Positions 36,207 through 49,813 of a stretch of DNA of 64,000 nucleotides are shown piece after piece. The stretch lies in contig JAODTK010005634.1 of NCBI GenBank assembly GCA_026419785.1, forward strand, positions 124,001 to 188,000, written 5' to 3'. Within the stretch, counting starts at the first letter, position 1. The number at the start of each line of letters is the position of its first letter. The notes under the pieces were generated by a model. The model was not told the origin of the DNA. It ran no database searches and saw only the letters and a list, made by a program, of their open reading frames with translations. A program made the position numbers and the translations under genes. This DNA is from Sclerodactyla briareus. Taxonomy: Eukaryota; Echinodermata; Holothuroidea; Dendrochirotida; Sclerodactylidae.

Positions 36207-38888
36207 TAGATGTGGCGATCTCAGATGACTGAAACTCACAAGTAGCGAAGGAGAGAAGACCATGAAGTATCAAGACCTGAAGTTGGATATTCAAAGGCTA
36301 TTGGATGTGGAGGCAAAGGTTGGTATAGTGGTTGAGTGGGGCCTGTGGGCGTAACCAGAAAAGCCACTTTCTAAGAATTACAGAAACGCACAACTGGAGG
36401 CAGTTGGTGAAACATACTATTTCGAAAAGAGCCCACGTCATAAGGAGAAGTCTAGCCTCTAGAATCCGGGTAGATCCCGGAGGTTGCGAGGAAAGTTGTA
36501 GGTATATAATAATAAAGGGCCCGCAGCCCCCGGAGAGTTGCAGGATCTCATCGGCATCTCTGAGAATCTAAAACTATTCAGTTGTTTCTTTCTCCAAATA
36601 TCTAGCAAGGCAAAATCGTTAGTGAAAATGATCAAAAATATGACTAAAAATCTCCAAAATATCCATATCCGTAGGAGTTCAGGAAAATGTTCATCATAAT
36701 TGCTGGGAAAAAATCATAATATGTACCCCCATACATATATACCCATATATATAGCGATTTATTGCAGTTAAAAGTTCCCACCTACTGCTTCATTTCAGAG
36801 GCCACAAGACCACATCTCGTCAACATTCAAATGAGTAATGTAGAGTAAGGTCATTGTGTGAAATGCCAAACATGAAGCAAACACTGTTTTTAGTCTTGCG
36901 TATACGATGCGGCCGATAGACTTATATTTGAAGTTTTAACATTTCCTGCGTTAAATTGTGGGCGTCCGATTTCCAGTGAGGCGATAACAACTCTCAGAAC
37001 GATTTTTTGTCACTCTTTGATTACCCTGGACTGAAGAAAGCGCTTATGAATACTGACTCTGCCAGAAAAAAACTTTCTTATGTCCCCATGTGTATTCGTA
37101 TCGTTAAAAAAAAGAGAAAACAGTGCCATTTAATGTTTGCCGAAAATTACTATTTGCGTCAGGTGAAAGTCGGTTCTGCCAACCGTGCGATATTGGAATT
37201 ATTTACAGTTGAGGCCATGCACAAATATCACTCAGTGAAAAATAAAATGGAATGTTAGAAGCATGACACTTTTAATTCAAATCGAATATCCTCACCTCGA
37301 CGAGAAAGTAACATTTGCCACTTCGAAAGAAAAGAGAATCATTGGAAGACGTTATTGTTGTATAAAGCAGGTTAGTGTAGCCTACACGAGCAGTTGGGAG
37401 GTTAAAGAAATGCCACAGTCATATGCTACTGCAAGTGTAGTAGAATGAGCAGTATTACCAGAATAACTTTCCCAGTCCAAAGAGAGGGGGGGGGGGCGAA
37501 GAAAATCGGCAGACATTTTGTTTGGCGAAAAGTTGGGCAACATATAGACAACGTTTAAAGATAATTACGGGTGTCCGAACCAAAGCCTGGAAAACGTGCA
37601 TTTCTCTGTAGGTGTCTTGTCTCAGTGAACTGCAAGCGATTGGAGCAACCGTGTATGCCACCCCCTTCTCAAATTTGGGAGTTGAGTGTATAGATTATGC
37701 TAGAGAGGAAAAGTTTAGTGACAGCAAACATATGACTGAAATAGCAACTGGATCATTTTTTTATTGTCCCCACGGGGCTATGACATTTGGCAGAGAAAAA
37801 AATACAAACAATAGAGCTCAATGAGTCATTGTTAAAAATATAATAACTGGGCGATAATGATCCATTAGACAATGTAGACTAAACCACGAACCTGAACAAA
37901 AAAGTCACGAAACATTGTACATTAGTATACCTATTCACAATTTTTTGCACTTAGACAATCTTATGTAAAGTGTTGTGTATAAAACGACCGGATTTGCGTA
38001 TTTGAACGCAATCAGGTGTATTGTATTATTAACATATAGTTGGATAATGTGGCAAGTACGGACTGTGCAGCTGTAGAGCTCACACAATTTTTCCAGGGGA
38101 ATAGTTATTAATAATGTTCAGTATAAATTTTACGTAAAATACAGCGGATTTTAACAGAAACGAAAATGGGCAGGACCTAGGGCCTTCACAATATTTTCCC
38201 TATTCGACCTACCTTAAAATGAGGTGATTTTTAACCTCCACCGGAAAGGGGGGGGGGGGGGCGCAAAATTATTACCCGCTCAATGGGCAACTACCTGGCG
38301 AGTGTCATTGAATTCAAGTAAAAATCTACATAATTATGAATGTTCAACAATAATATCACGATCAAGAGGTTCTGAAGGTTCAAAAGTTTTTTGTCGCAAT
38401 AAAAAGTACCCTGACATGATCGATGTGATCGTATTCAATTGAGCAATTCGCACCTGTCAGGATCCAGAGATGAAGTAGTGGAGGGGGTCACTTTGCCGAT
38501 GTCTCATAGAAATGACAATATGTTCACACAGCAGGTGTTCTGGGTTTTTTTTAAACATGAGAATAAAAATGCACTCCAAAGGTGGGTGCATGGCATGTAA
38601 TATGGCTAGCGAGCGTTAACAGGCAGCCCCCCCCCCCCCCATTGCTGGGAAAAAGCGAAATTTGCAAGCAATAATCGACAGGGACGGTTGCCAGGAAGTA
38701 TCACATAAAGGCGTTTTCGTACATTTCCGACACATCCACAATCTCCAGGCAATTAACAAGCGTACCGGTACAGCAACACTTATTTTTGGAGGAACAACTG
38801 AAAACGACAAAGAGAAGATACATTTAGATTAACGGCTGTACAAGGCAACAAGATGAAAGACATACTCATGCCAGCTATATCATAGGAA

Positions 38889-38937
38889 GAATAATAATAT
38901 AAACTAATAAGAATAATTAATAATAATAATAAAATAA

Positions 38938-38972
<35 letters not shown>

Positions 38973-38998
38973 GAATAATAATAATAATAATAATAATG
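38889..38998. repeat. (AAT)n microsatellite
   Basis: About 110 bp of AAT/TAA units with a few AAG and AAA interruptions. Confidence 0.95.
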
Positions 38999-40912
38999 CT
39001 TAAAAAAATAGTTGTTCCGCTGGGTTCTTAGAAATGGACTTTTCAATCTCAGGAGCAAAGCTAAAAGAATGGGTCCAAATTGTTAATATTGAGGAAGCTT
39101 TTTTCCAGTTGCACTTTGAAATGAAAAATTATATGATAGCATGAGAAGAAATTTTACGATGCTTCCGCAATGCTTATACCCAAAGAAAAACATCGTCTTC
39201 GATAATACAAAAAAATGAAATCCATATACTCAGATCTACATCCAAATTGAAGGAGGACGTAATATGACAGTCTCAAAAGAAGCTGTTTCTATTGTTTTTT
39301 TTTGAGCAAATTGACAAAAGGGACAGAAGGACTCGCTATCATTTCATCATAAATAGCCGAGCATTAGTACCAAATATATATGTTCACACCGAATTGAAAA
39401 TTGCAATTAGGTCTAATCACCTGAATAACAAACATTGAAAAAATATTAACGAATTTTTCTAGCATTAAAATCATATTTCCATTTCTGAAGAGAAAAGGTA
39501 GGTACAGTCATTCTCATACTGATCATAGGCTCCACCGGGAGAGAACGCGGACATGGATTCAACTCACCAACCAAGTCTCTTTAAAGTTCGGGACGGATTA
39601 ATTCATAAAGGTTTTTCAGTTGTATACTATAGGCACTGCCGGAAATTAACCAATTATATAACGTAAAAGGGGGGAAGAGAAAGCGGGACTCGAATTATAG
39701 TCTTCAACTATTGCTGCCTATGTGCACGGGGGGAGACCATCATTATATCCCGCAACACTTTAAGTGTTCGGGGATAATTATGGTTCTGGGGTGTTGTAGC
39801 CGCGTCCCGCCGCCGCGGGCCGGAAAAATTAGGGTTAGCGCCATAACTCTTTTAACGCTTTTTCCGATAGATCTGAAACTTACACATTTCATACTAGCAA
39901 AATCTCGGATGAGGTTCGAAAGTGGTAGGCCGTCATGATGTCTTGCTACCTCTATGTGGAGGTTTGACGAAAAAAATAGAGTCTGATAGGTCTGATTTAC
40001 ATGAATCTTGGTTGGGCGATGACGAAAGTTGGTTCCCGCAAAAAAAGTGACGGAATTATTCAAGGCTCCACCAGAGGTCAAATTGCATTTATTCAATTTT
40101 CTTTTTCAACTTGTCGGATTTGAAACCAAACTTGGTGATGTGAATGCAGTTGGTCTCGAAAACAAGGTAGGGATTCGGAGTCTCACCAGAGGTCGAATGG
40201 ACATAAAATTTAAAGGATGCTCTGCCGGAGCGAAGTCTACATGCAAGGGCCATTTATGGGGAAGATACACGTCGGCGGTTACCCGCCTGCACATGTCTAG
40301 TTATGATATAGATCATGTACATGATTATTCCTGTTTTATGCATAAAATTACTTATAAAAGACAGCAGTACTATTATTAATCTCGATGTCAGGAGTGTATT
40401 CAGAATTATAATTCTCAAAAAATTGGTCCGACCTTTTTTAATTAAACCCAAACAACTGAAAATGGACCGGGCGTTACAAACATTATAACCAAGGATTTTT
40501 CAATGCCAGGATATCAGTCGTCTTGTATTGATACTGAATTAAAAAAGGCTGTTTCCCCCATCGCTAAATAAAAAATAATCCATCAACGAGGCCGAAACAC
40601 CATTACTCTCACATTAGTACCTACCACGCCTACGTGATCTTTATTATTTTATATTATACAATTCATACAGGTTTGAAAGACTCGGTTAGCTAATAAGTAA
40701 TATATTACCCGAGGCCCTGGGTTAAAAAATGTAAAAAGTCAGAAAGGAAACAGTAATAAAGAGAATGCTATTAGAAACATTTGAAAAGACCAGATTAAAA
40801 AAGACACTAAGTACAGAAAATGAGCTGAAATAAACATGTCAAATGTCGCCTAAGTGCGACATGAGGAACTAATACACGAGACTATCATCGAACTATGACA
40901 GACCATTACTAT

Positions 40913-42720
40913 ACCCCCCACCGACATGTGCCACCTTGTGCCATACATGTCATATGAGTTTGTCATGATCTTACAACCTATTGACTATGTACCCTTTCCA
41001 TATGCGTTTACTTGCTGTCCCCCCCACTACCGGTTGTCATATCCCCCCAACTTCTCGTCACTCCCACAATGGTTCGTGTCATACACTCAATCCTTCTTCC
41101 CCCCCAGCTGTCCCACCCAATACTATCATCCCTCTGTCCATAAACTACTCAAACTACCCCACCCCGCGATATTTTACTAATATAAACTATGATGCCTGTA
41201 TTCACTCCCCTCCGGCCCTATCGCGTGTATTCTTTGGCCCCCTCAATCCACTAGACTAGGTTGTTCACCCACCCACGCTTACCCCCACCCGCTACTGAGG
41301 AACAACCCCACCACCCTCTCACGATTGCGATTAAACGCCTACCACCCACCTCTCCAGCGACACCGGACGGCACCCAAATTGCCGACAGATTGTCCAGACA
41401 CATGTTTCCGGGGGAGGGTATCCTTCTGCCCCTGAGGAGCACTTGGCTTTCCTCGCAGTTTTCAATCGTCCATAACTTTGCCCCTACATGTTGCTCCACC
41501 GAACAGTTTCAACCTATGGAACACGAGTTGAGGGCACGAGGATGATGTTTACCGTTTGGATGTATAAAACCTGTATACCAACGCCCAATTAATCACGATA
41601 TACTGTAACTATCGGAGGTGTCAATCTATAGTGTTTTACAAAATCTGGTTATTTCATGAACACCAAACGGACTCCTGTTATTTGTCCGCATGATACGACA
41701 AGTGAAATCAAGTGTTAATTAAATCTTTCTACAACGTTGCCCAGCGGACTACCTATGCCGTTGGCACCAGCCGCCCAAAGTTACGTGCCCCCCCGCCTTA
41801 GCCACCGTAAGCACGACAACAAACCTTACACACTTGGCTCGCCGCTACCACTTAGCACGAAGAGATCCCTCCGGCCAGCCCCCTTTGCCCAGCAATGTGT
41901 AGCCACTCAACCTATGCGCCCCCTCCACACACACCTCATGGACCCCGAACACCACTCACACTTTACCCATATCCGACACCTACTTGACCCACGCGACAGT
42001 CCCCCGGCCCACCACGGGCCCACTTTTGAAATTCTTTTATAGAGCTACCGACCTCAACCCGCGAACAGATCCCAGGACACCTCAACAATTCACCTGCGCA
42101 CCATCACTCCCCAACCATCCACAAACTGCTACTGAGGGCCACTCAAAGCGAATCCTGAAATTGCTCATCCAGCCACGCGGATCACCAGGTGGCGCCACCC
42201 CACCCCCCCCCCCCCCCCGTCAACCATAGAACACGCGTGGACTCACGGAAGGCCAGCCAAGACACAACCCCACAACCAACTGCCAACTCCCAACTAGGAC
42301 TATTACAAACCATCGACGCCTTAACGCACAACCCCTCTGTCACTCTCAACCGATAATGACGAACAAACCAGGACAGACACCCACTCCCAGAACCCATGGG
42401 ACCCACTGCCCAATCTACACACAACACACTGGGGTATTTTACCCACCACATCTGCCTAAGGTACCACAAAAGTATACAAACCGCCACCACCTCCCCCCAT
42501 AGGTCCTAGAAACACTCGAAACTGCCCACCCTTGAGCACCACTATGTGGGGGTCAACACCTACTCCCTTGGATATCCGGAACCCTTCTACAGACACCCCC
42601 ACACATAACACTCAGTCCCCTTGACAATTGGCTATCACAGTCCAGAATTGAGTTTTCACTCCCACACTCCACACAGATAACACCTCAACGTGTCCTGTAT
42701 GGTTACCACTGACCTGAGCA
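40913..42720. other. Strongly C-rich, G-poor strand-asymmetric block
   Basis: Along nearly 1.8 kb the + strand is made mainly of C and A with CCC and CAC phrases and few G, unlike either side. Five overlapping open stretches of 80-100 codons on the + strand (Pro, Thr and His rich) are explained by this composition. No domain recognised. It contains a C16 run at 42203-42218. Confidence 0.7.
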
Positions 42721-45302
42721 CCCTTCCAGCGTATGTGGACCAGTGTCCTGAACTCGTTACCTTCATCGATAATGGGAAACTACCATCACCAATGGACATC
42801 TCCCATTTTCTTAGGGAAGCTCTCAATTAAGGGTAAGTCCTGTCCAAGCAAAAACACACTCTCCCCTTCATCACATTTGGAATGTGACGTGCTCCATCAC
42901 ACAACCGCCAACATACCCTGCATGCATGAAGGGTTATCAGCTATCTGGATAGTAGGCCCCTCCTTCCTGGAAAAACGAGGTTAAACACGCCGTGATTTCG
43001 GTCCACCTGATTTGTAGGATTGTTGAGTTTGTTCTAACCCACACATACCACTGTTGTTTAATGGCAGCACTATTTATAGACAAGTAGTACGAGCAAATGG
43101 TAAGACTAGGGGGGCTTTCTCCAGCTACGACCCATTCCTTTCATGGCTGGACCTACGAAAACACAAGCATTTGTATGATAGTGCTCTGAACCGTCAATAC
43201 TTTTTTATCGTGTTATTGATGACATTTTTTGTTTAAAAACCTGGCACTATGGGGAGGAGTTCTATCGTGCCTTCATCACTGCCTGCGGTTTTTTGAATGA
43301 AACCCATCAAACGATGCAAATTTTCCAGTACGGGAAATTGAATTTCGGATTTCTTAGTCAGCATCTGTAATGGCACCATATAGACACCATTTGCATGGTA
43401 AACCCACTGATCCCATAGTTATCCGACTTTGCCAGCTCTCATCCGATTCAGCTAAAAAACAGTGGGTATACGCTCACTGTACAGGATACGAGCATAAATA
43501 TTCAACTCAGTCGATAATGTGACAAGCATATAGATCACCATTAGCAGTTATTTGTGCTTTTAATTATTCACTGTGGTGGTTTACACTGCTATTCTTTATA
43601 TCTTTCACATTGAGCACACGAGAAGATCACTTATCACATGTATCGGAGTAGCCGTAGCGTGTGAGGCCTAATAGGACAAAGGGACATTCGAGTTAAGCAA
43701 ACAGGATAGGCCTACAAGCACATATGTATATACGAAACCGTACTCACGGAATTCGTTACGGTCCTACGTTGTTTCACTTCGCTCATTATTCGTGTCATTT
43801 CGCAGCGAAGGGTTAGATTTGCGAGTCCCTGTGTGAATGCTCGGTTTGTTAACTACGAGCTAGGAAGATTCCGTTGTTGATTTCTATCATTCGCCCAGGC
43901 CCTGTTCCGTGTCTCGCAATCGCCATATCCTTGAATGGGAAACTTATGACAAAGATTACCGCGCAAAAAAAAAAATAACTCTCCGCCTCATCAGCAAACA
44001 TCTATCCATCACGAAAGCCCCCATTTTTTAAATTGACTCGAGCATTAGAGTAATGGTCATTGAGAGTATAGGGCCGAAAATAGGTACATTTCATGTCATT
44101 GAATGTTTATAAGAAGCGCAATGTTCAAAAGGCGTTTTTTTCCCAGATATCCTGGTTGACTGGTGAGTTTACAGTACTAGATCACTTCATGGGAAGTAAG
44201 TGTGAAATTCATCAATTTAATTTTTTAGCGCAAAAAAAAGTAAAATATCCAGGTTTTCCTCTTTGGTTCGTATCAGAGTAACAAACACATTTCGAACGAA
44301 CGTTTTGTTTCATCTATTTGTGTATATGAGGTCTTTGACTACGACGCGGGTGTACGCCTTTATCAAGTTGCGGTAACGCCCGACGCAGTCGATTTTTTTT
44401 TCTTCAACACTAGTAAAATCATTGTTTGGCTGGCGTTATATATTCATTGGTTTGCCGTAAATAATGTAAATCTGTAGAGAAGCAATTGGACATCTCGTAT
44501 ACCCATACCCCACAGTACGCATGGTAAATACTGATCATACAGAACACGTGTTAAACCACGAATCACTACCGCGTGTATTTCAACATCAGATCCTGTTCGA
44601 AGAAACTATACCCATATAGTGGAGAGCTCATAGTTATTTACTGAATGGGATATGAAAAGTTGCACGATATCGCGATTCGTCCCACTGTGAATATCGACAA
44701 CCTGTTAAATGACCAAAAAAAAAACCAACAAACTTGTTTCGTATTGACGTAAAAATTAATGGCCAATGACGTTTTAAAATGAACATCTATTGCGTTGACC
44801 ATTCGCATTTTCTCTCTGTGACCTGTAGTTCATTGTAGTAGCTCCGAGTGTGAAATGTATGTCGCCGTAACTCAATTACACATATCACTGGGGCCGTCTG
44901 CATGTGCATACACCACCTACAAATAGATTGCGTAAATATGTCACATGAAGGCCGTGTGATGAGGCGCAACATCGAACGGTATTTCTGATTGATAGTGGTA
45001 TGGTATTGATCGACATATTCTTTGTTAGGGCGTGAAATTAGGATTACGGATCAGGAGAAATGTTCATAAGACTTCGGTGCCATCAACCATTCAGCGTTGT
45101 GTTTACACTATATCAGTTCATGGATTGTGCATTAATTACAGAGCCTACTTTTTATTGACTGTTTCTTGTTAAAGTCAATTTGCCAGTAGTATGTCTTTTG
45201 TAAGATTAGTTACAAGGGATTACAGTTGAATAAACACTTATAAATAAAACTAATCCCGGATGACTTGGGATCGGAAAAACAGGATGAAAAAGTTAAAGGA
45301 CA

Positions 45303-45896
45303 ACTGCCAGGCTGTGGATATAACAGTCGTAATTGTGGAGAATGGAAAACTGTATCTATAGGTCATAACCCCATTTCAATACGAGGTTCCAATGTGGAGT
45401 TATTAGCCTTCACAATTTGGGCCATTAGGCAAAGAAATTGGGGAGAGAGGAAATACCAATTGCGCAATTAACGCATGGACGTCACACATGGACCAAACAG
45501 GAAAAATTATGTTATGTATTTGATTGTTTCATTTTGTGGAATGAGCCAACATTTAGCCGAAAGTTCGGTTTGTCCTTCTCTCAAACAATGTAAAATCAAC
45601 ACCTACCAACCCACTACAGCGATCCTATCCCAAGACTAAACTTATCGAAGTGAAAATAATGTGGGGATTTCAAAAAAAAGAAACAAAGAATGTTGGCAGG
45701 GTTGTGCAAATTGACATCATTATTTAATTTGCATGATGGGATGCATTGTGATCTTGCAAACACATGCTTCACATACCAACAAACTTCAAATGACTATAAC
45801 TCTAAACGGAAAGTCCTATGAACTTTCGGTTTGGACGGACGTATTCCGTTTACCAGCTATTAAATTATATACAAATCATCCTGCAGTTGGCCTTTA
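45303..45896 (+). repeat. Dispersed repeat, about 0.59 kb, copy B
   Basis: Second copy of the sequence at 4902-5477, same orientation, diverged by many substitutions and small indels. Its left part begins CTGCCAGGCTGTGGATA and its right end reads ATCATCCTGCAGTTGGCCTT. Confidence 0.8.
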
Positions 45897-46076
45897 ATTC
45901 AACAGGAGAAATGACTGATGCAGTTTTGCAGGACTTTAGTGATCGAGTTAGGCGGGTGAGCATGGGTCCATTCCCTGTGGTCGCTCGCTCGTATGAGGAG
46001 GGGTGCTTTAAGATGGCATGTAGGTGGATAGTATGAGTGGCCTTCCGCGGTCACATGCTATCATAAGTGGGTGTTT

Positions 46077-46092
46077 GCGCGCGCGCGCGCGC
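46077..46092. repeat. (GC)8 tract
   Basis: Alternating GC, eight units, followed by GT/GA-rich simple sequence to about 46150 (GAGTGAGTGAGTG). A potential Z-DNA former. Confidence 0.85.
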
Positions 46093-47049
46093 TTGTGGGT
46101 GTGCGTGGCGTATGAGTTGAGCGAGTGAGTGAGTGGGGGAGTGAGTTGAGTAAAGAAAGAGTGAACCCCTGTGCCGATTGTCAATGCTCGATCGGGTGAA
46201 GAGGACGAATATTAATGGATGGGTATCATTATCGGTTTGATAAAACCTGTGTTGTGTCAATAGCGCGAACTTGTACAGTTACTTAATGAATGGCCGCAGT
46301 GAAACACTCTCGTCATATAGTATTACTGGTCTCATAACGTTTGGGCGCGCAACATCGCCCCTGCTGCATGATAACATTTAAAATTAAGGGTACGTCAATA
46401 ATACGACAAAAGGAGCTGAAAATGCATGTATAAACGTGTTATGTCGAACCATAGATCCGAACATGCCCCGTTAACACGGATTAAACTGAATCGGAGACAA
46501 ATTATTGTCGAGATAGGCGCACTGCTCTATATAGTGCAGAGACATTAAACAACTGACACAAGGCGATCAGGACAATGATAATAAAGTCCATTGTGATTTC
46601 ATTAACGGAAGAGAGGGGAAAAAAAAGATTTATAGTTCAATACCTCCATCAGACTAATACATCGTGAACAGTGTAAGGCGAATATTACGGCTACTGAGGT
46701 TCGCCTAATAAAGGTTACACTTTGATTGGTTAGGGAACAGTCAGGGTTGATTTGTGTAAATTGCAGACTGAGATATAATGGTTCAAGATTCTTGTCAAAG
46801 AGAGAAATCAAGGAGGAAAGGAAATGACGTTCTGTGAAAATTCGGTCAAATTCGTTGGAAAAAACGGTTTAAGGCCAATATATCACGATTCTTTCTGAGA
46901 TATGTTCGCAGTCCATGGTTATTTCGGAGAGAATGGCATAATTGCACACTGTGAAAAGTCGGCACGTGCTAATTTGCGGAGGAACACTATAAGAAAATAG
47001 TTCTTCTACTTTTTATCCACGTGTCCTTTGCTTTGACCCTAGGAAGGTA

Positions 47050-48100
47050 GAGGAAGGTAGGATCTATATAGGGCATATTGGGCACAAGTACATTAAAAAA
47101 CTATAAACCTTCAACTGTTTGCATCAAAGAGTTACCACGTTACATGCGCCTCTCGATTTGGCCATCTGTGTGCACTTAGGTGACATTGGCCCGGATGCTA
47201 AGAAACGATATGGGAGCACCACTCCATATGGCAACCTACATGAACCATTTAATTGCGTGTTTAATCTTTGCCTCAAGTATGGTACGCGGTTCACAAGGTT
47301 TTTAAGACGTCGAATGTGTTGACTTAGATGACCCCGCGAATATGACATAGAAACAATGAGGATGATCTAGCATATGAAAAAAAAAATTCACGACTGGTAT
47401 GGGTCTTACCACCATTCTGTTGCAAATCGTAGTTATTGTGTTTCAAAAGGGTTTCCAGGGCTCCGCCTTCGTTAACATAGGAACTAACTTGCAGAACGAT
47501 AGGGATTATCTCCTTCACATGACCAGCCTACAATTCAGGTAAAGCTCATGCATCTATCCCGGTAAAACATTATCGTATTCACATAATTTTAAGGCTTTGA
47601 CCTCTGTTGACCTTTGACGAGAGCAAAGCAATGGTAATCATCATGGGCAACCTACAAGGCATGTGGGTAATTCTCACCACTTTATCGCGGCAGTGTCGTG
47701 GAGTTACAAGGTTCTCAAACTTGTTCGCAAGTTCGCAAAAAAGTTTCAAACGTGACCTTGTTGGCTCAGTGACCTATGGACCCGACCTATAAACAATAGG
47801 AATGGTTCCACTCCACATGGTAAACCTTCGTGCTAAGATTGAGCTCTTACATGATTTCGTGCACGATTATGATGCCAACAAGGTGTATAGACTTTGACCT
47901 CTGATGACCTTCAGTGACATGTACTGAATCCAAAAAAAGGATCATCGCTCCACTAGCCACCCTTATGACAAATATGTGCTCTTACGTCAAATTGTTGCAC
48001 CAGTTTCAGCTTACAAAATTTTTCGATTTTGGCACTACTTTGGGACCTTGGGTTGGTCCTTGGACAATAGGGTATTCTTTCCTGCATACAGCCTAATTTG
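47050..48100. repeat. Tandem repeat of about 0.29 kb with TGACCT DR4 pairs
   Basis: TGACCT-N4-TGACCT occurs exactly at 47598-47613 and 47895-47910 (offset 297), with a degenerate TGACTT-N3-TGACCC at 47320-47334 (offset 278). Sequence between them shares CCACTCCA(C/T)ATGG and similar phrases, suggesting three diverged units. Confidence 0.55.
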
Positions 48101-49688
48101 AAATTCCGAAAAGAAAGGGAAATAGACAATTATAATAATATTGACTAATGTTCAAACGTCGATGTTGGGCATAGACCAAAAGGAATCAGGGCAAGGTTGC
48201 GACCAATCTCACGACAACATGTTCTCGCCTCCATTATGATTTCGCGATTTGACTGATTCCGTTGACGGGCTATAATTATTTATATTTCCGGTATGACCCG
48301 ACTATTGATGGCATATTAATTTATCTTAGCGTATAATTTGACATATTGATTGAAAGAAGTGTTAGTCGGCTCCTTCTTGTTTCCTATTTTGAAAGAAGGG
48401 TTTTATTGAAGATCTGTTCTATTCTGAAACTGCAATCCGTTAAAAATACAGAGAGTCTACAATCATTAGGCAGAAAATAATAGGGATTGTGGGGTATCGA
48501 ACTTTTAAAAGCAATTCCTCATATCTTTAGAGGAACATGTCACTTTACCGTGATTTCAAACAGTCTTTTCATTTCGCTCTGAGGACTCTACAGAGATTTG
48601 GGTTTTAAGTGTTTAGATAAGCTCAGATAATTCGCTCAACCTACGCCTACTGCCTACTTATAGAAGTATATGTAAGGAGATTTCCTAGAGCTTTGATATT
48701 CCTTGTAGTACCGCTATAAAGCTTCATCTTATACCATAACAGTCGACTGACTCGAAAGTTATAAAAACAAAACATTAACTTTCAAATTGACACGTAAACA
48801 TCTATAATTGTTTGTCATGTTACCAAGTTACAAATCTGCCTCCACTTAGAAATGAACTGGATGTTATTTCTAACACGGTGGAACCCAAGTTAACGATATT
48901 GGTGATTCTAAGCGCGTAGAGAGGGAAAGTAAACGTGAGGAATGAACCTTGACACTCACAAAGAAATTAACGAGATTCTCTCTTTAGATCTCGAACAACT
49001 ACTAACTTCTATAGACAAAATTTCCCTCTGATGGTTGATTACCCCATGGAAGGAGAGGGAAGGTACCAAATAATATAGACTAACAAGGAAATATTTTTCA
49101 TGGCGGTCAATACATGTCTTGGTTATAACTGGGCGATAATTGTATGAATATATTATGGAAGAAATGGTATAGAAATGCCGATTTTCTACTAAAATAAGAT
49201 TGGCCCGAATATCATTCGAATCGACTAATGTATGGGCATCACTCTATCACTCTTTTCTTTTCTTGTACCACTATTTTTCATATCTGTCTATTCGAAACGG
49301 ACAAGGGATTTTGGCCCTAATTCTCGCACTTAACAGAACAGAAAGTCTCTGAATATTTGGTGGAGTACATCCCCCCCCCCCCATCTTTATCTTGAAATTA
49401 AAAACAGCACATATACACAAATGATGATCGCCAGACGAGCTCGGCCGCTTCTGTACTGGCTACTTCATCATGGGCGAGGCCCTGTTGATATAGAAGAGAA
49501 CACGATACGTCAACAATCTATCAATATCTACTAGACAGTGTAGGACATGAAGGACAAAGAGAAGGCTCTCTCGTCGAAGTGCCTGGAGCTGGAGAGGAAG
49601 ATGTGACAAAATCGATGAAATGTCCTAATTATATCACCGACCCAAAGTACCACACGACGAAGTCAGAGGAATCTTGCATTTATGCCAG

Positions 49689-49706
49689 TGTGTGTGTGTG
49701 TGTTAT

Positions 49707-49763
<57 letters not shown>

Positions 49764-49813
49764 GTGTGTGTGTGTGTGTGTGTGTTGTGTGTGTGTGTGT
49801 GTGTGTGTGTGTA
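49689..49813. repeat. (GT)n(AT)n(GT)n compound microsatellite
   Basis: GT at 49689-49702, AT at 49709-49748, GT at 49749-49813 with two GTGG/GTTG slips. Confidence 0.97.

Larger units (their letters stand above)
34400..36500 (+). mobile_element. RLE-type (R2-like) LINE, 3' half, interrupted by a TA transposon
   Basis: Upstream part 34400-35120 reads LITAVRDQALNTKN, DSKCKMCKVANETV (Cys at 34835 and 34844), LKRHNSEAAA, QAQYW and RIISARRPDNIVLDK (RRPD at 35069-35080). Downstream part 36205-36500 reads IDVAISDD, then KYQDLKLDIQRLLDVEAKV. A Cys-His knuckle, RHN and a (K/R)PD...D core followed by IDVA is the arrangement of the restriction-like endonuclease at the C-terminus of R2-type LINEs; that class call is inference. 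Several frameshifts and stops; inactive. Confidence 0.78.

Noticed and set aside
42961-43000. GGAAAAACGAGGT resembling the AMT RKNEV segment
   Set aside because: Only about 12 identical bases plus GCCGTGA; the flanks do not continue as AMT, so chance similarity.
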